A stretch of 64,000 bases of DNA from NCBI GenBank assembly GCA_013397115.1, contig VWZW01001651.1, positions 906,125 to 970,124 of the forward strand, in the 5' to 3' direction. Below, piece after piece: positions 23,701-35,193 of the stretch. The stretch comes from Edolisoma coerulescens. Lineage: Eukaryota; Chordata; Aves; Passeriformes; Campephagidae. Positions within the stretch are counted from its first letter, which is position 1. The number at the start of each line of letters is the position of its first letter. The notes below the pieces were generated by a model. It had not been told where the DNA came from. It saw nothing but the letters and a program-made list of their open reading frames with translations, and searched no databases. The translations under genes were made by a program, and so were the position numbers.

Positions 23701-26214
23701 TTTCTAGTTAAAAACAAAATAATGTAAAAGCTGATTCTAGTATAATGAGCTTAATTTCATGATCTACCATTGTACATCCCCAAGTAGCAGTGCAGTATTT
23801 AGCATTTTCCAGAATAAGGGGGAAACCCCCACTTTCTTCTAAATATGGCTTGTTGATATTCTAAGAAGTCAATTTAATCCATAAAGTTAACATGGCATAG
23901 AAGAAAAAAACACATCATTTTTCATAAGTAAATTCATTCCTTTAAAAGGCCATTGGTTACTAACTTCAAACACCTCCATCACATAAATAAATAAGAACAA
24001 ATTTGCTTTCTTCCAGTTCAACAGGTTTATTCTCTTAACAGAACAAATAATAATGAGCAGTTTAATGGGCTAACCTTTATCACATTTCAAATAATCACAT
24101 AAAGTGTAGCGTCTTTTGGCTGTGTTTGTTAAGATGCACAGTAAAAGAAATTATCTGGGCATATTTTTGTTATAGTTATATGTGTATACCCGCATATTAC
24201 ACATAATTTGAAGTTACTATTGCAGAAACCTCAAATTAGTTGTTTCTTACAATTAATTTTATATGTGCACAATGCCACAAGGAGACAAAGAATTATTTTT
24301 ATTCTATAGCTGCAAATATTCTCTTTCCCATTTTCCTTGTATCACTTCCACCAGTTGCCTTTTTTATCAACATGCATGCACAACCAGTTCAACTTCTTCA
24401 CAAGAATAACGGTATTTCAACACAAAAAGAAAAACCTTGACCACATCACAACTCTTCAGTTGCTGCCGCATTTCTCCACCTTACTAGTAAGAAAATCCAT
24501 TTCACCTGTCTACCAGTAAAAACAACATCTCTCACACTTTTAATATTTTTCCTGGTTTTCTCTCATTTTTCTGTAGAAGACAAAATAATTCCTTTATGTT
24601 TCTGTGAAAATGCAAACTGTAGAAACATATTTGTTTTTGGAGTTTTTTTCCTTCCCTTTTGCTTGAATGCATCTGAAACCAAAATGGGGTTTTTTGTCTA
24701 TATGGAGCTGCTGTTCATATAATAAATTATCTCACAGAGGAAGCAAAAGTCCCTGTTCAGTGTTTGGAAGGCACATACAAGAGGCACAGGTGCCCAGGGA
24801 TCTCTCCTTCCCTACTGCTGCTGTACAGAGAGGCCAGCGAACATGCTACACCTTCCAGAGTGTCAGCACCACACATACAGACATGAATGTGTCAGACTAT
24901 CTCCCACACCCTAGGACTATTATTACCAATTGCAACTGATGGCATGCCTCACTTCATTCTTTCATGTTCAAATAAATACAACTACAGCTCTTCTTTTACA
25001 CTATTGCATTGCAAGGTTCGTGTCAGGAAATTACAGCTGATGTAACAGCCAGGATCCAGCCTAAATTGAGTAAAATCCATCAGTTACCCAAGGCAATGGC
25101 TCTGCTCTCACTGCCTCTGCTGAGCCACACTGCCTGTATCAGTGGGTACTCTAGGTAATTAAAGATATAAAGGGACAATATCAAAACCTGCTGTACGGAA
25201 AACCATCCAAATCCTGCTTTTTCTACCAAAAGTTTAAAAAGAAGTTTTGTTTCTAGATTTCTGTAGACCATTTGGTGATCTAGCCAGTGCAGAAGGCACT
25301 GCTATAGCAAAGGGTTCATGAAAATTTTGGAAATACAGCAAATTCTGATGACAGCTATTGGTGTACTACTTCAGAATGATGGATAAAACAACTCAGGCCC
25401 TAATCTTCCATAAAGACATACATCCTTCTCTGAATCCCTGCCTATGTTTTTCAGCCTTTGCAGAAGGAGTTGGAGGTGGCATCCAAGTGTGGGACTAGAA
25501 TCTAGAGGCGTGAGGTCTAAGGGGTTTTACTTCATAAGCATTCAACAGAATTATAAAACTTTTTTTATGATTGTTTTATTCTTAAAACCTCCCTTAAGCT
25601 TACAGCTCAAATTATTTTACCCCTTCCATTTAACACATTCAAATAACTTCCAGAGGTATCAGTTTCCCAACCACTGAACAAATACAGATTGAATGCAGTG
25701 ACCCATCTTTCTAGACAGCACTGCTGCAGCTTTCATTTGATCACTACTACTCAGCTGTCATCAAAGAGATCTCTTACTGCCTATAATACTCGGGTGGCTT
25801 AGCAAATATAAAAGCTGATTTTTAATATTGATTATTGAACATTTCACTTATTAAAAACCACATATTTCTTATTTAAACGGGAGTAGATTTTACTTTATAC
25901 ACCAACAGCTTTAAACCTCAGTGGTTTAAAACTGAACTTGCAAAGATATCTACCCACACTTTTAGAAACTTGCTACATTTGCTGTCTATGACTTCCATCT
26001 AGCTTTGGCATATGCAGGCATACAAATAACTAAAGTTTAGGCAAATACACATGGATTCTCCATTGATATACAGAAACGTTATGCTATAGTTGCAAAGGAC
26101 CACATAAAGATGATTATTCATGTGTGGAAAACTAGTATCCATTTAACTGGAAACAAGAAAGAACAATGAGAAACACTAGGGTGAACACATACATCATTGG
26201 AAAATCTTCCTAAA
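20791..26214. other. Long unannotated AT-rich region
   Basis: Holds an A/C tract at 20818-20850, a perfect hairpin at 22056-22082 and no recognised gene. The stretch 21730-21830 (TCCCTGCCCTCACAGCTCTCT) is faintly like an amniote SINE body, and 25420-25530 is faintly like a reversed MIR. Neither is strong enough to call. The minus-strand open frame at 22019-22348 (109 codons) is Tyr/Phe-rich, lies over the hairpin and has no recognised domain. The segment 22900-23160 is repeat-free with several TAATTA-type words and could be a conserved non-coding element, but I cannot test that. Confidence 0.4.
22056..22082. repeat. Perfect 12-bp inverted repeat, 3-nt loop
   Basis: The arm TGCTGTAAATAA at 22056-22067 and its exact reverse complement TTATTTACAGCA at 22071-22082 are separated by ACT. 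It would form a short hairpin or cruciform. It is too short for a microRNA precursor. Confidence 0.9.
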
Positions 26215-26385
26215 AGCTGAGTGGATTAAGCCATAGAACAGCCTGACTGGTAGGTGGCAGAAACCCATTAGCTTTTGACTATTACAACAGAGCAAAGCAG
26301 ACTAGAAAATACACTTTGGAGATTCACTGTATATAAGCAGAAAGATTGGATGATCCAACTGGTCGTTTGAATTCCATGATTCATT
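26215..26385 (+). mobile_element. Degenerate CR1/L3-type LINE 3' end
   Basis: The order of words fits the 3' tail of a CR1-clade LINE: CATAGAACAGCCTGACTGG then AGGTGGCAGAAACCCATTAG (the family's GGAACAGGCTGCC...GAGGTGGTGGA...CCATC position), a middle spacer, then TTGGATGATCCAACTGGTC and TTGAATTCCATGATTCATTA at the terminus. It is strongly diverged with no open frame, and looks older than the other CR1 copies. Confidence 0.62.
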
Positions 26386-28049
26386 AGTCCTGAGCGTTAT
26401 TTAATCTTTTCCAAAGCCTCACACAGTAGTAAACCAGAGAACCAATTCATATCAAAGACAAAATATTTTTTAATTCACTCCCAAAGATCTTTATCAAATT
26501 CACTTTCTCACAAATCAAAATTGTTCTGTTTATATCTACTCTAAATAATCTGAGCACAACATTTCATAAGACAAATACTACATCCAGATAAGAACATACC
26601 AGAAGACATGTATGTTATAACAAAACAGAAAGGAGCAGCAAACCCTCAGATGCAAGAGCAGCCTTTAAGAATTTATCCCCATCATAGAAAATAAGGAAAA
26701 CAAATAGAAGGATTCTCTAGCATCATATCCCAAGACGTGTTGTGCCATAATTTGAAGAGAAGTCATACAGACTTCTGCTTTGTGCAAAAAACCAAAAAAA
26801 CCACCCAACCCAAAGCCAAAACAAACAACCCCCCTGAAAAAAAACACCAAAAAAACCCCCACCACACATGTGAAGGCCCAAACCCATAGGAAAATACACC
26901 CTTCTAATATACACCAAATTTACACTTACATGCCACACTGATTCCACTGTACATATATAAAGAGAATGTGACTACTGTATCAGCAATATAATGCTAATAT
27001 GAAGATTGCATACTTGTGAAGTATTAGGATCAGAATTAGCATTTATGAGTAGGTTACGTGTCAGTACATAACTCAATTCTTGCTTTATTAGCTGTTGAAA
27101 AGCATAGATATGACCACCATTATATTTTCTTTTTATGAAGGGAATGTTTTTAATCAATAAAATGAGCCAGTTTGAGATGGTACTTATTACATGGACTGGG
27201 AAGCATGTCTAAAGCAGTTCAAGAAGCCGTTGCCATTACTTGTACCCAAAAGTGATTTTGTTTGACCTTTCACAGTGTTCGAACACACTTTTATGAGACT
27301 GAGAAAAAGAGATGTTGTGGTTTTCTTCCATTTCCTTGTCCTAGCTCCAGGCTGTCACATTTAAAGACTTTTATACCCGGTTATATAATGGTTATATCCT
27401 TATCATTAGGATTTCCTTGATTAAAAAAAAAAACCCTCAAATACTTTCACTATTTACTTTTAGAAGGAATTATTCAAGATTCCCGTTTCACAGCTCAAAA
27501 TGATGATCCAATCTTTGTTTTTGTATTAACATGCCATGCTTAGCCTTAAAGCCAGCTTGTTACCAACTGACAGGACCCCAAGTTACTTTTTCTCCTAGAT
27601 CATCTTCTCACCAAGTATTTAAAATCTTAACGTCATTTAGCTCTTTCCTTTAGTGAACTGTATATATTTTAATTCCTCAGTTTATAATTAATTTATAACT
27701 ATAATTTTGAATTCCATCTATGCTTTAAAATGCGCACAGACATTCCCCTCTGCAAGTAGCTCTAGGTTAACAATTAAAAGCCAAACAAGAATTTCCTATT
27801 GCTTCATCCAAGGCATCAGTGAAGACAAATGTTACCAGGCCCTGAAGGTACACCATGAACTCTATCTGCATTGAAACTATGTCCATACTGCTAAGTTTAG
27901 GACATCAGTTTAGTACCTATGTTAGAACTCTAGGCTTCCCATCTGATTATGACTTTTTTCTCAATCATCATCCTAACCCCCTTTACGGTAATTTCATCTT
28001 CATCATGTTTATCATAGAACAGCTAAAGAAAATGTCAAAACTAAGATAT
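26386..28049. other. Unannotated AT-rich sequence with an A/C tract
   Basis: Contains the longest A/C-rich tract of the window at 26785-26868. The two minus-strand open frames across it (26665-26865 and 26723-26947) are Gly/Phe/Trp-rich products of that tract and are not genes. No recognised element otherwise. Confidence 0.45.
26785..26868 (+). repeat. A/C-rich low-complexity tract (84 bases)
   Basis: A and C only, apart from a few G/T, in an A-run plus C-cluster pattern. It is the longest of the recurrent tracts. Confidence 0.9.
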
Positions 28050-28252
28050 TTACTAAAACGTAGAATTTTAGTAAAATCTACATCACATTTTGTTTTTCTA
28101 CTACCTGTAAGGTGTCTTTATTCTATTACTGTAGGTAGGCTTGTGGACACTATGTTTGCTGAAGAAGTCATGTTGACTTTTTCCAGATGTTTATGAGCAA
28201 TGTGTATTTTTCCAGCAACTGAAGTTTGCTGACTGGTCTGTTATTGCTTACG
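28050..28252 (-). mobile_element. L3/CR1-clade LINE fragment (5' part of RT)
   Basis: The plus strand resembles the antisense of the N-terminal RT region of an L3-like LINE. AGTCATGTTGACTTTTTCC (28167-28185) sits where the family has CCATGTTGACTCTTCC. It is followed at the expected spacing by a CAACTGAAGTTTGCTGACTGG stretch and TCTGTTATTGC (about 28216-28246), the antisense of the NYRP-type segment preceding the RT core. The plus-strand open frame at 27855-28196 runs antisense to this and is not a gene. The region left of 28160 is only weakly matched. Confidence 0.55.
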
Positions 28253-28419
28253 TCAATGAGGTTTAAAGAGAAGTACGGCTAAGAAAATAGTATCCATAGA
28301 CACTTTCTTCAGGAAGCCAATTAAATGTCCAAATGAGAATTTCCAATAAGGAAAGGACACTGCCAGAGGAGCCCCTTGCCTCCACTAGGAGCCTTGAATT
28401 ATCTTTAGTCACTATTTGA

Positions 28420-28482
28420 GGCTTAAGAGTCCTAACTTAGGCAACTGACTCGTGTGCTGAAGTGACCTAAGCTCTACACCTG
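28420..28482. repeat. Possible old interspersed repeat of the CCTAAGTGACTTAGG type
   Basis: CTTAAGAGTCCTAACTTAGG...GAAGTGACCTAAGCTC resembles, from memory, a widespread reptile/bird repeat with partly palindromic CCTAAGT words. A second candidate lies at 50374-50415. The family name is not known to me. Confidence 0.3.
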
Positions 28483-28706
28483 CTAGTATGCTTGGTAATC
28501 TTACAAGTTCTCCAAGAGTTTTCACAGATGATGTTGTCAGCTGTCTAAGTCACCTGGTCAATTCTCAATTACTGTTGGATAGATATCATTTGTTGTTTAA
28601 ACAGACAAAAAATCGCCACACTGCAACCCTACTTAGCTAGGTATTTTTCATTCCTTTATTTTTTATATAAACACCCGAATTTCTCAAACTTTGAAATAAT
28701 AGTATT

Positions 28707-28743
28707 AATTTCTTACTATTAATAGTGTTAATAGTAAGAAATT
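28707..28743. repeat. Perfect 16-bp inverted repeat, 5-nt loop
   Basis: The arm AATTTCTTACTATTAA (28707-28722) and its exact reverse complement TTAATAGTAAGAAATT (28728-28743) are separated by TAGTG. It is all AT-rich with no mismatch, which is striking for non-coding DNA surrounded by decayed repeats. It may be a palindromic mutation hotspot or the remains of a tiny inverted duplication. Confidence 0.95.
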
Positions 28744-29388
28744 TCACATCCCTTAATACTTCTAGAGAAAATTAAGCAGCAAGAAGTTAAAAAATTATTT
28801 TAAGAATGCCAAGGCATCTATTGGTCTTTTACCTACTCACTGAGCAATCTGCAGGCCCTCTTCTCATTCTTCCTTCCTCAGTGCTTTGTCTCTTATAATT
28901 GAATTCCTTTTTGTGCCCGAGCCTTTCCAATTTTCATTTCCGTTTTTCCATACCATTCTTTAACGATCATCCATAACAATTTGGCCCAGTTTCAGCTTCC
29001 GACAACATCCCTCAAGTTTTAGGTCACTAAAGAGCTCATGTTTAGTTAAACCAGACTTGTGTTAAACTTTATTTCTTTACACTAGTAAAGCTAATATTCA
29101 GACATTTTGAATGTTTCACTAAAGAACTGTCCACTGCCTTCATATCACTTTGCCACACACTTGCTTCTTACAGAAAGCTACCTACCAATTTTCCAAGTTT
29201 AATGAAGTGCACTTTCTTGAACCCTACCATCTTTAATCATAGGATACATTACATCCTCAAGCTGCACAAACTGTCAAACTATCTGACAGCCAGAAAGGCA
29301 ACAGGAAAATTAATCAAAAAACTGAAAACCAGCCAAGTGGTAGCCACGGAAATTCTAGAGACTGGCAAATAAGGCCAAGCAACTGGAA
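28744..29388. other. Unannotated sequence
   Basis: No recognised element. The T/C-rich 28850-28990 segment is only vaguely reminiscent of antisense L3 sequence and is not called. Confidence 0.35.
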
Positions 29389-29437
29389 GCATAGAATCCT
29401 AGAATTATCAAGGTTGAAAGAGACCTTTAAGTCAAGT
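29389..29437 (-). mobile_element. CR1 3'-terminal scrap, minus strand
   Basis: GCATAGAATCCTAGAATTAT then CAAGGTTGAAAGAGACCTTTAAGTCAAGT is the reverse complement of a bird CR1 3' end: terminal ATTCTATG repeats, then the AAGGTCT...CCAACCTT block. Only about 50 bases are kept, immediately beside a plus-strand CR1. The 3' sequence matches the type seen at the end of the 1090-3070 element better than its plus-strand neighbour. Confidence 0.82.
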
Positions 29438-29484
29438 GACTTGAAAGTCACACAAGAAATAGCGACCATATAAAAAAGATGCAA

Positions 29485-29936
29485 AGATATTAGAAAGCCT
29501 CCAAAGGAAAGCTACAAAGATGGTGAAGGGCCTAGAGGGGAAGCCATACAAAGAGTGGCTGAGGCCAGCTGGTCTGTTCAGCCTGGAGGGAGACTGAGGG
29601 GACACCTCAATGCAGTTACAGCTTCCTTGTGAGGGGAAGAGGAGGGGCAGGCACTGATCTCTTCTCTGTGGTGACCAATGACAGGACCTGAGGAACCTGC
29701 ATGAAGCTGCGTCAGGGTAGGTTTAGGCTGGATATTAGGAAGAGGTTCTTCATGCAGAAGGTGTTTGGGCACTGGAAGAGGCTCCGCAGGGAAGTGGTCA
29801 CAGAACCAACCTGACAGAGTTCAAGAAGTGTTTGGACAATGCTCTCAAGCACATGGTACAACTCTTGGGAATGGTGCTATGCAGGGCCAGGAGCTGATGC
29901 ATGTCTTCCAGCTTAGGGGTTTTCACAATTCTCTGA
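29485..29936 (+). mobile_element. CR1 LINE 3' fragment
   Basis: Follows the CR1 3' half. CTCCAAAGGAAAGCTACAAAG (29500-29520) is the VQRRATK-coding region. It is followed by AGCCTGGAGGGAGACTGAGG, the TTTAGGCTGGATATTAGGAA block (29722-29741), GGCACTGGAAGAGGCTCC, then TTTGGACAATGCTCTCAAGC (29832-29851) and GCAGGGCCAGGAGCTGATG (29881-29899). The last blocks are shared with the element at 41440-41680, so both belong to one CR1 subgroup. The terminus is badly eroded, ending near ATTCTCTGA at 29928-29936. The short open frames across it (29765-30040 plus, 29798-30007 minus and 29578-29772 minus) are not family-frame products. Confidence 0.88.
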
Positions 29937-32900
29937 AAGGCTATACATTGCATACAGCCCCAACGCTTTGGTCCTGGATTGCAGTATTGGATTTTTGGAC
30001 CAGTCAATTACATTACTTTATGCAAATTAAGTTAATTTGACCCTAAGAAAGGTCCCGTTTCCTTGGCACTAAATATAAGTAAGTACCATTAGTGTCAGTG
30101 AAAGTTATATGCCCTTGTTGAGAAGGGATTAAGCAGTTTACAAAGGTTTACTTGGACAGAAGAAGAAGAAATAATGCAAAAGTTCTTGGAAAGATAACAT
30201 ATTTGGCAAAGTGCTCAGAATAGCTTATCCTTATCCATAGTGTGCTTCTTAACTTGCAGTCATTTCATTTTCTTATATTTCTGGTCTCAAGCTGCAGAAA
30301 CTTTCTGCAGAAAGATTGAAAAACGTTCACTTTTGTGGTTTATCATCTTCATTTCTATGATATTCATATGTTTTAATGTTTGTCTTTTTTTTTTTTTACC
30401 AGTGCTCTGGCAAACTTATTTCCTGACAGAACTATGTAAAGAACAGGAAATTGCTTTGCCTACTGCAGAGTTTGTAATCACTAGCATTTGGAATACCCAA
30501 TTTTAAAAGTTGTGTCTATTCAATCAGAGAATAAAATGGATCATAAATCCAATTGTAAGAGCTTATTTTTCACATCCCAACTAGTATCATAAATAGCACC
30601 CCATAACCAGTAAGAACTAAATTTACTCAAATTTTGATTGAAACTTTTGAATAGGTAATATGTGTGAGAAAATGTTTACAAATAATTGGTTATGAGAAAA
30701 TCTGTTGTGAATTAGTATTTTTTATTTATTGCCCATTAGCTGCAAATAAATTAGCTTGTTCATAATAATATATTGCATTCCATGTCAGTTGCACACTAGA
30801 TTAAATGAGCACATCACTGCGCAAACTTTTGAAATGCCTAAAATAAAAGTTGGGCAAAAGTTTCCATTTACTAATGCTCTAAATGTTAACCAAATTATAA
30901 GACCAGTCAATTTTGAAGCATAGTATGAATAAGACAGGCAGAGAAATATAGCAAAGCCTCGTAGGATATATTGCAAAAAACAAATTAAATGCCTCCCACA
31001 GCTGTGGTTGTACCAGTAGTCCAGGATGCAACAGATTTTTGCATCATCTTCATCAGTGGGAAGCCAGCCAGATCTGCTTACAAGTGGATGGAAGGCAGAG
31101 TTATGCCCTACCAGTTGCCAGGCCCTTCCATCTCTGTGTTTTAATTTAGTTTCAACTTACAGGAAGTTCTGCATCTGGCACCTCCCTTCCCTGTGCCAGA
31201 GGCTCCAGCAGAGCCCCACATATTATTGGGCTGTATGTAAGTAATTTTGAAAACATTTTTCAGTATAAGAAAGAAATTAAACATGTATTTTGTTTATCTT
31301 TCATAGTATTTTAGTTGTAACTAAATATTAATATCTTGAAAGCTTAAAAGCTTTAATACTTTCCAATTTACTGAGATGTTTGCTTTTCCAGTAACTTTGG
31401 CTAGTTTCCTTTATGCAAAGCTCATTACGGAAAGAAAGAGCAAGTCTTTTTTGTAAAATGGAACTCCTGTCTTCAAAACCAGGACACTGTTAAGGTGTGT
31501 AAGGCTAGTCAGGCTACTTGTTCATATTAGAAATCAAGTATTTGAAGATGCATATCTCTTTAAGGGAAGAAACACTAAGTTGGTGCAACATTTTTACATG
31601 CCATAACAAAGTAAATCTTTAAAATGTTTGTTATATTGCAAATGCCAATCTGGACTACAAAGAGAGAAAACATATATTTCTGGTAACCCGATTAAAGGCC
31701 ATGGCCACAGCTTTATTGAAATACAGTAACGCACACTACAGAATTATCTGACAGCCAATAGTCCTTGCAGCAGTAAATAACGAGAGCTCAAGGCAAAACA
31801 CCACATACACTGGGCTCCAAAGAAATGCAGTCCAGCCGTAATGTCAAACTCTTAAGTCTATCAATACTGATCAAACTTGAACTCTTTTGTTTTGAGGCAT
31901 GAAAGATGTAATAATACTTGTATATGGCAATAAAACTTTACTTTGCAGTGATTCTTCCTTTCCTGCCTTTTTACTGCACATATCAAAAAACATTGGTGAA
32001 AGTCAGCTGTAACAAAAATTAAAAAGTGACAGCCAGAAAAATCAAAAGTATTTGACTGTTCACCACCAAATCCATTCAGAGCACTGAATTCCTAGCAACT
32101 TTTCTAAGGTACTCAAGAACCTCTGCCATATTAGATAACATATAAATTACTTATTACTCAATTAATGCAGAAGAAACATGCACAATTTGTCATCAGAAGC
32201 ACCAGAAGCTTGTGCATGGACTAACATAACTTGCTGAAAAAAGTAACTTTGCTGCTTGCTAATTTCTTACCTAATAAACCTGCATATCTTGAGCCAGCTT
32301 CACAAAATTTCTTTGGTAATATTATACAAAGCCAACATTACACTCCTGTACTTCAAGGGTTATAGATCCCTTTTAATGTAAATCTGGAGAAGCACTCATC
32401 GCTCATATCAAGTTGTTCCATTCCAAGCTCAATATTTAAAATCAAGTCCATCAATGCTGTTTGCCTCCTGCCCAGGAGTATCACTCTGGAAGGAAAGTGA
32501 CCACTTCTAGCCTTTTTTCAAAATCAGAGCCCTTATTCTAAAATTTTTATTAGTTTTATAACTAATAAGAACGAATAAGAAGCAGAACAAAGGAAATTAA
32601 AAAAAAATAATAAAGTGCAAGCTGAAGGCACTGCTGTCACTGGCAGACCTCATGTAAACTCTGCAGCATGCCTACAGACTATTTCACAAGCTGCTGCTGC
32701 TCACTTCTTCAGGCTAGTTGCTACAGGGTCATAAAGGTCACTAAAGCCAGATCAGTCACTAGGATCAATTTTCCCTTCACAAAGATGCACACAAGAAAAG
32801 AAGTGGTGAGAAACCCAGGGCAGGTGTGCTGTCCCCACAGTCTTTGTATCAGCAGCACCTACAAGGTGCTGGTTTTGTCTGGTTTTGGCTAAGACACTAT

Positions 32901-34919
32901 ACTTTTAAAAGAAACAGCACATCGGAAATAAAAATTTCTGCTCCAGTATTTTGCTGTTCCTGCTAAGGGGAATAACCTTTCAAACTTTTTGCAACTGCTA
33001 TGAGGCTTAAACAGAGGAAATCCTACTTGGATTTCTTTTAAACCAGAATAACCTGCCAAAATATTCAAGGGAAAGAGCTCATGATAGTGTTATATTATTT
33101 CTGAAAGCTTAATTTAGACAACTACCAGCAGATCCCTTCATGGACACAGCAAAATCTTAAACTCTCTCTATTTGACTGTGCTTGCCTAAGGCATTAAGTT
33201 CAATCCACCATGTCTCACCTCAGTAACTCGACACAGACTAAGAAATTCTTACAGTCAGCTTCCCCAAGGGATTTGTTAAGTTTCACATACATTTAGTTGT
33301 GCAGTTGGCCTGTTCAAATTGATAAACTTGTTGCTCAGTGCTTGCAGATTTTGTCACTAGGAAAAATAAGTATTGGACTGGGGGAAGAGAGGCTACTATG
33401 TTTCAGTAATAGCTTTAAAAAAATAATAATTACACATGCATTACTGCTCCTATCTCTTCTTGAGAAACATTTATTTTGCAGAAGAGACAGGCAGATACTC
33501 TGGTGATGGGCACATTAAAAATGCCACAGATAGACAAGATGAATGTCAGTAACATGTGAAAAATGAATAGAGCAGACAGACACAAAAATACTATTCAATT
33601 CTATCAAATATAAAGAAATAATTCACCACATGAATATCCTGTGTATCTGAACAATACATACATATTATATGCAGGTTACTGATAAAGACTTCAGTCTGTA
33701 AAAGCACTTAAACACTCTTCAGTAAGTGAGCAGTGCATTGGAATCAATAAAATTATTCACTGGATTAGAGTTAAAGCATATGTCTTAATTTTTTTTTTTT
33801 GGTTGACGGCAAATATGACCCACACATAACTATTAGATTACATTTATAATGTTATAACATGTCATACTGCTGTTTATGTTATTACTGAATAAAAGTAACT
33901 TCCCTCCCATCCAATTGATGCTTATGGGTATAAAAATTATGTGCTATATACACCATGAAGCAAACCAGTTCAACCCAGTATCTGCAGTGGCTTTTGTCAG
34001 CATTGGCAGAAGACAAATGGAGCAGAAAAGCAGCAGGAAAGACAGGCTGAAGAAATAAGAAGCATGAGGAGCCTCCTTTCCAGAAGGGTAGCTGTATGGA
34101 CCTACAGCAAGCACAAAGCCTGTGGTGCTGGCAAAAAAAAAAAACCAGGCGTGGTCACAGAATCAAACCAAAGGAAGATATGATGTGTCTTTCCATCGGG
34201 CTTCGGAACACACAAATTAAAACTCTCTGTATCCTGCAGAGTTCCTCAATTACTTGTCATTACTATTGTGTGAGATAGAAAGCATTTAGTCCTCAGTGTG
34301 TAGCACAGATAGCACACCAGACTTCTCTTTCAGCTATAGAGTCATGTATTTTGACGACAACCCAAAAAGAAGCAATTGCTTTCTCCATCTTTCCTCAGAT
34401 GCCTTTGTTATAAAATACAAAAAGCCTTATTATCAATCCTTGCACCTAAACTGCACAAGGATTTCCAGTGATGAGATTAATTTACAAAGTTGATGCATTG
34501 CAATACCAATGACAGAACCACCTAAACAAGCATCTTAGCTTCATAGTTCTGCTCGGATTGGTGGTCTGCACTTTGTGTGATATTCTTAACAGTTACAGGC
34601 TTACAAACACTATGCGACTGTCCCTGTGACTTGTCGAAGCTGAAGATCTACAATTTCAGAAATGGGAATCATGATCTTCAAAGAAATCCAAAGTGTCACC
34701 ACAGCCTTTTTTTTAATACGTTAAAAAGATTGAGTTTATTTTGCAGTACGTAAACTGAGTTTGTTTAACAGATAAAATAATGCCAACAGAAATACACATT
34801 TTCAAAAAGAGGATAAAGATCACTTAAGTTATAAAGACTTAATAAAGCTAGGAGAAAATATAGACATATATATCAGAGGCCATTCAGGACACAGATCCTA
34901 TAGGGTCATGTTTTTAAAA

Positions 34920-34954
34920 ATATATATATATATCTGTAAACTATATATAGTTTA
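34920..34954. repeat. (TA)n repeat with 18-bp perfect palindrome
   Basis: ATATATATATATAT (34920-34933) is followed by TAAACTATATATAGTTTA (34937-34954), which equals its own reverse complement. The AT-rich palindrome probably arose by mutation of the microsatellite. Confidence 0.9.
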
Positions 34955-35116
34955 AATACAAGTTTTGAGACAGAGATTACTTAAGGACCAGGACAAGTAA
35001 ATTGGTATTTAGGTGCAACAAGATATGACTCAATCTTATTTTCAGGGGCAGTTATAATACCTGGGCCAATAAATGAAATTGCATAAGTACAGGCTAGAAT
35101 CAGGCTTATCTCAGGA

Positions 35117-35193
35117 AACAACAACTCCCCAAACAACGAATAAAAATCCACACAAATAAAACCACACCAAAACCCCAACACCAAAACCCAAAA
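35117..35193 (+). repeat. A/C-rich low-complexity tract
   Basis: AAACAACAACTCCCCAAACA-type sequence leading into CCACACCAAAACCCCAACACC. Nearly all A and C over about 75 bases. Confidence 0.8.

Noticed and set aside
26665..26947. Gly/Phe/Trp-rich minus-strand proteins
   Set aside because: Direct translation products of the A/C-rich tract.
27855..28196. 113-codon plus-strand frame as a coding gene
   Set aside because: Partly antisense to an L3-like LINE remnant, with no domain.
30240..30506. Hydrophobic 88-codon frame as a membrane protein
   Set aside because: Hydrophobicity comes from T-rich sequence, including a poly-T run. No donor follows the acceptor-like site.
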